Origin: Oceanospirillaceae bacterium UBA1126
GTDB taxonomy: Bacteria > Pseudomonadota > Gammaproteobacteria > Pseudomonadales > Balneatricaceae
Length of the DNA: 31,691 bases
Assembly (NCBI GenBank): GCA_002312935.1
Contig: DCAT01000019.1
Location: forward strand, 24,088 to 55,778
Direction of reading: 5' to 3'
Shown here: piece by piece, positions 31,666 through 31,691 of the stretch
Layout of the letters: the number at the start of each line of letters is the position of its first letter
How positions within the stretch are numbered: the stretch's first letter is position 1
Notes under the pieces: model-generated
The model's input: the letters and a program-made list of their open reading frames with translations, nothing else
What the model was told of the DNA's origin: nothing
The model's database searches: none
Translations under genes and position numbers: made by a program

Positions 31666-31691
31666 ATGGTAACCATTCGTTTAGCTCGTGG
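31666..31691 (+). CDS. rpsP: 30S ribosomal protein S16, first codons only
   Basis: Only the first eight full codons lie inside the window. They read MVTIRLAR, the start of bacterial S16, and the next base pair fits the glycine that follows. A ribosome-site-like AAAGGGA lies upstream with a rather long gap to the ATG at 31666. In most gammaproteobacteria rimM, trmD and rplS come after rpsP, but they are outside this window. Confidence 0.9.

Noticed and set aside
1..31691. CRISPR array, insertion sequence or prophage
   Set aside because: No regularly spaced long repeats, transposase, integrase or terminal inverted repeats were seen.

Overview
The window looks like a chromosomal segment of a free-living gammaproteobacterium of moderate GC, probably from the Pseudomonadales/Oceanospirillales side of the class. 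Three things suggest this. The core gene order (queG / tsaE-amiB-mutL-miaA-hfq-hflX-hflK-hflC-DUF2065-hisZ-purA-rnr-rlmB ... rpsF-rpsR-membrane protein-rplI-dnaB) is the one I recall from Pseudomonas. HisZ is present, which enteric bacteria lack. MutL carries the metal-binding endonuclease motif that MutH-dependent enterics lack. I cannot name the genus.

Positions 189-10012 hold queG, transcribed leftwards, and divergent from it the tsaE-to-hflC cluster. This covers tRNA modification (QueG, TsaE, MiaA), cell-wall splitting (AmiB), mismatch repair (MutL), RNA chaperone and ribosome rescue functions (Hfq, HflX) and the HflKC membrane regulator of FtsH. The NAD(P)HX epimerase/dehydratase gene that often precedes tsaE is absent. 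A strong terminator follows hflC. Positions 10199-16154 continue with a small DUF2065 membrane protein, hisZ, purA, rnr and rlmB.

Positions 16191-18614 hold a leftward block that is not in the Pseudomonas arrangement: a membrane-anchored J-domain protein, a MATE efflux protein and a YtoQ-family protein. A 427-base non-coding stretch follows. It ends in a good sigma70 promoter and a structured leader in front of rpsF-rpsR-(DUF2232-like membrane protein)-rplI, closed by a strong terminator. dnaB and an unrecognised zinc-ribbon protein follow.

Positions 23314-31073 are accessory or less conserved. A thioesterase-bioA pair and trmO read leftwards. A two-gene rightward unit pairs an unrecognised 101-residue protein with a FAD-dependent amine-oxidase-like enzyme. 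A leftward, translationally coupled pair of glycosyltransferases follows, one of them with an N-terminal HEAT-repeat region fused to a GT4 domain. The window ends with a doubtful 68-residue ORF, a good promoter, and the first codons of rpsP.

There is no CRISPR array, insertion sequence, prophage, tRNA or rRNA that I can see. I did not find a clear new defence-type system. The best candidates for something undescribed are the HEAT-GT4/GT1 pair with its repeat-rich upstream region, the zinc-ribbon protein beside dnaB, the 101-residue protein coupled to the oxidoreductase, and the structured leaders before rpsF and hfq. All family assignments come from reading motifs by eye; no database search was run.
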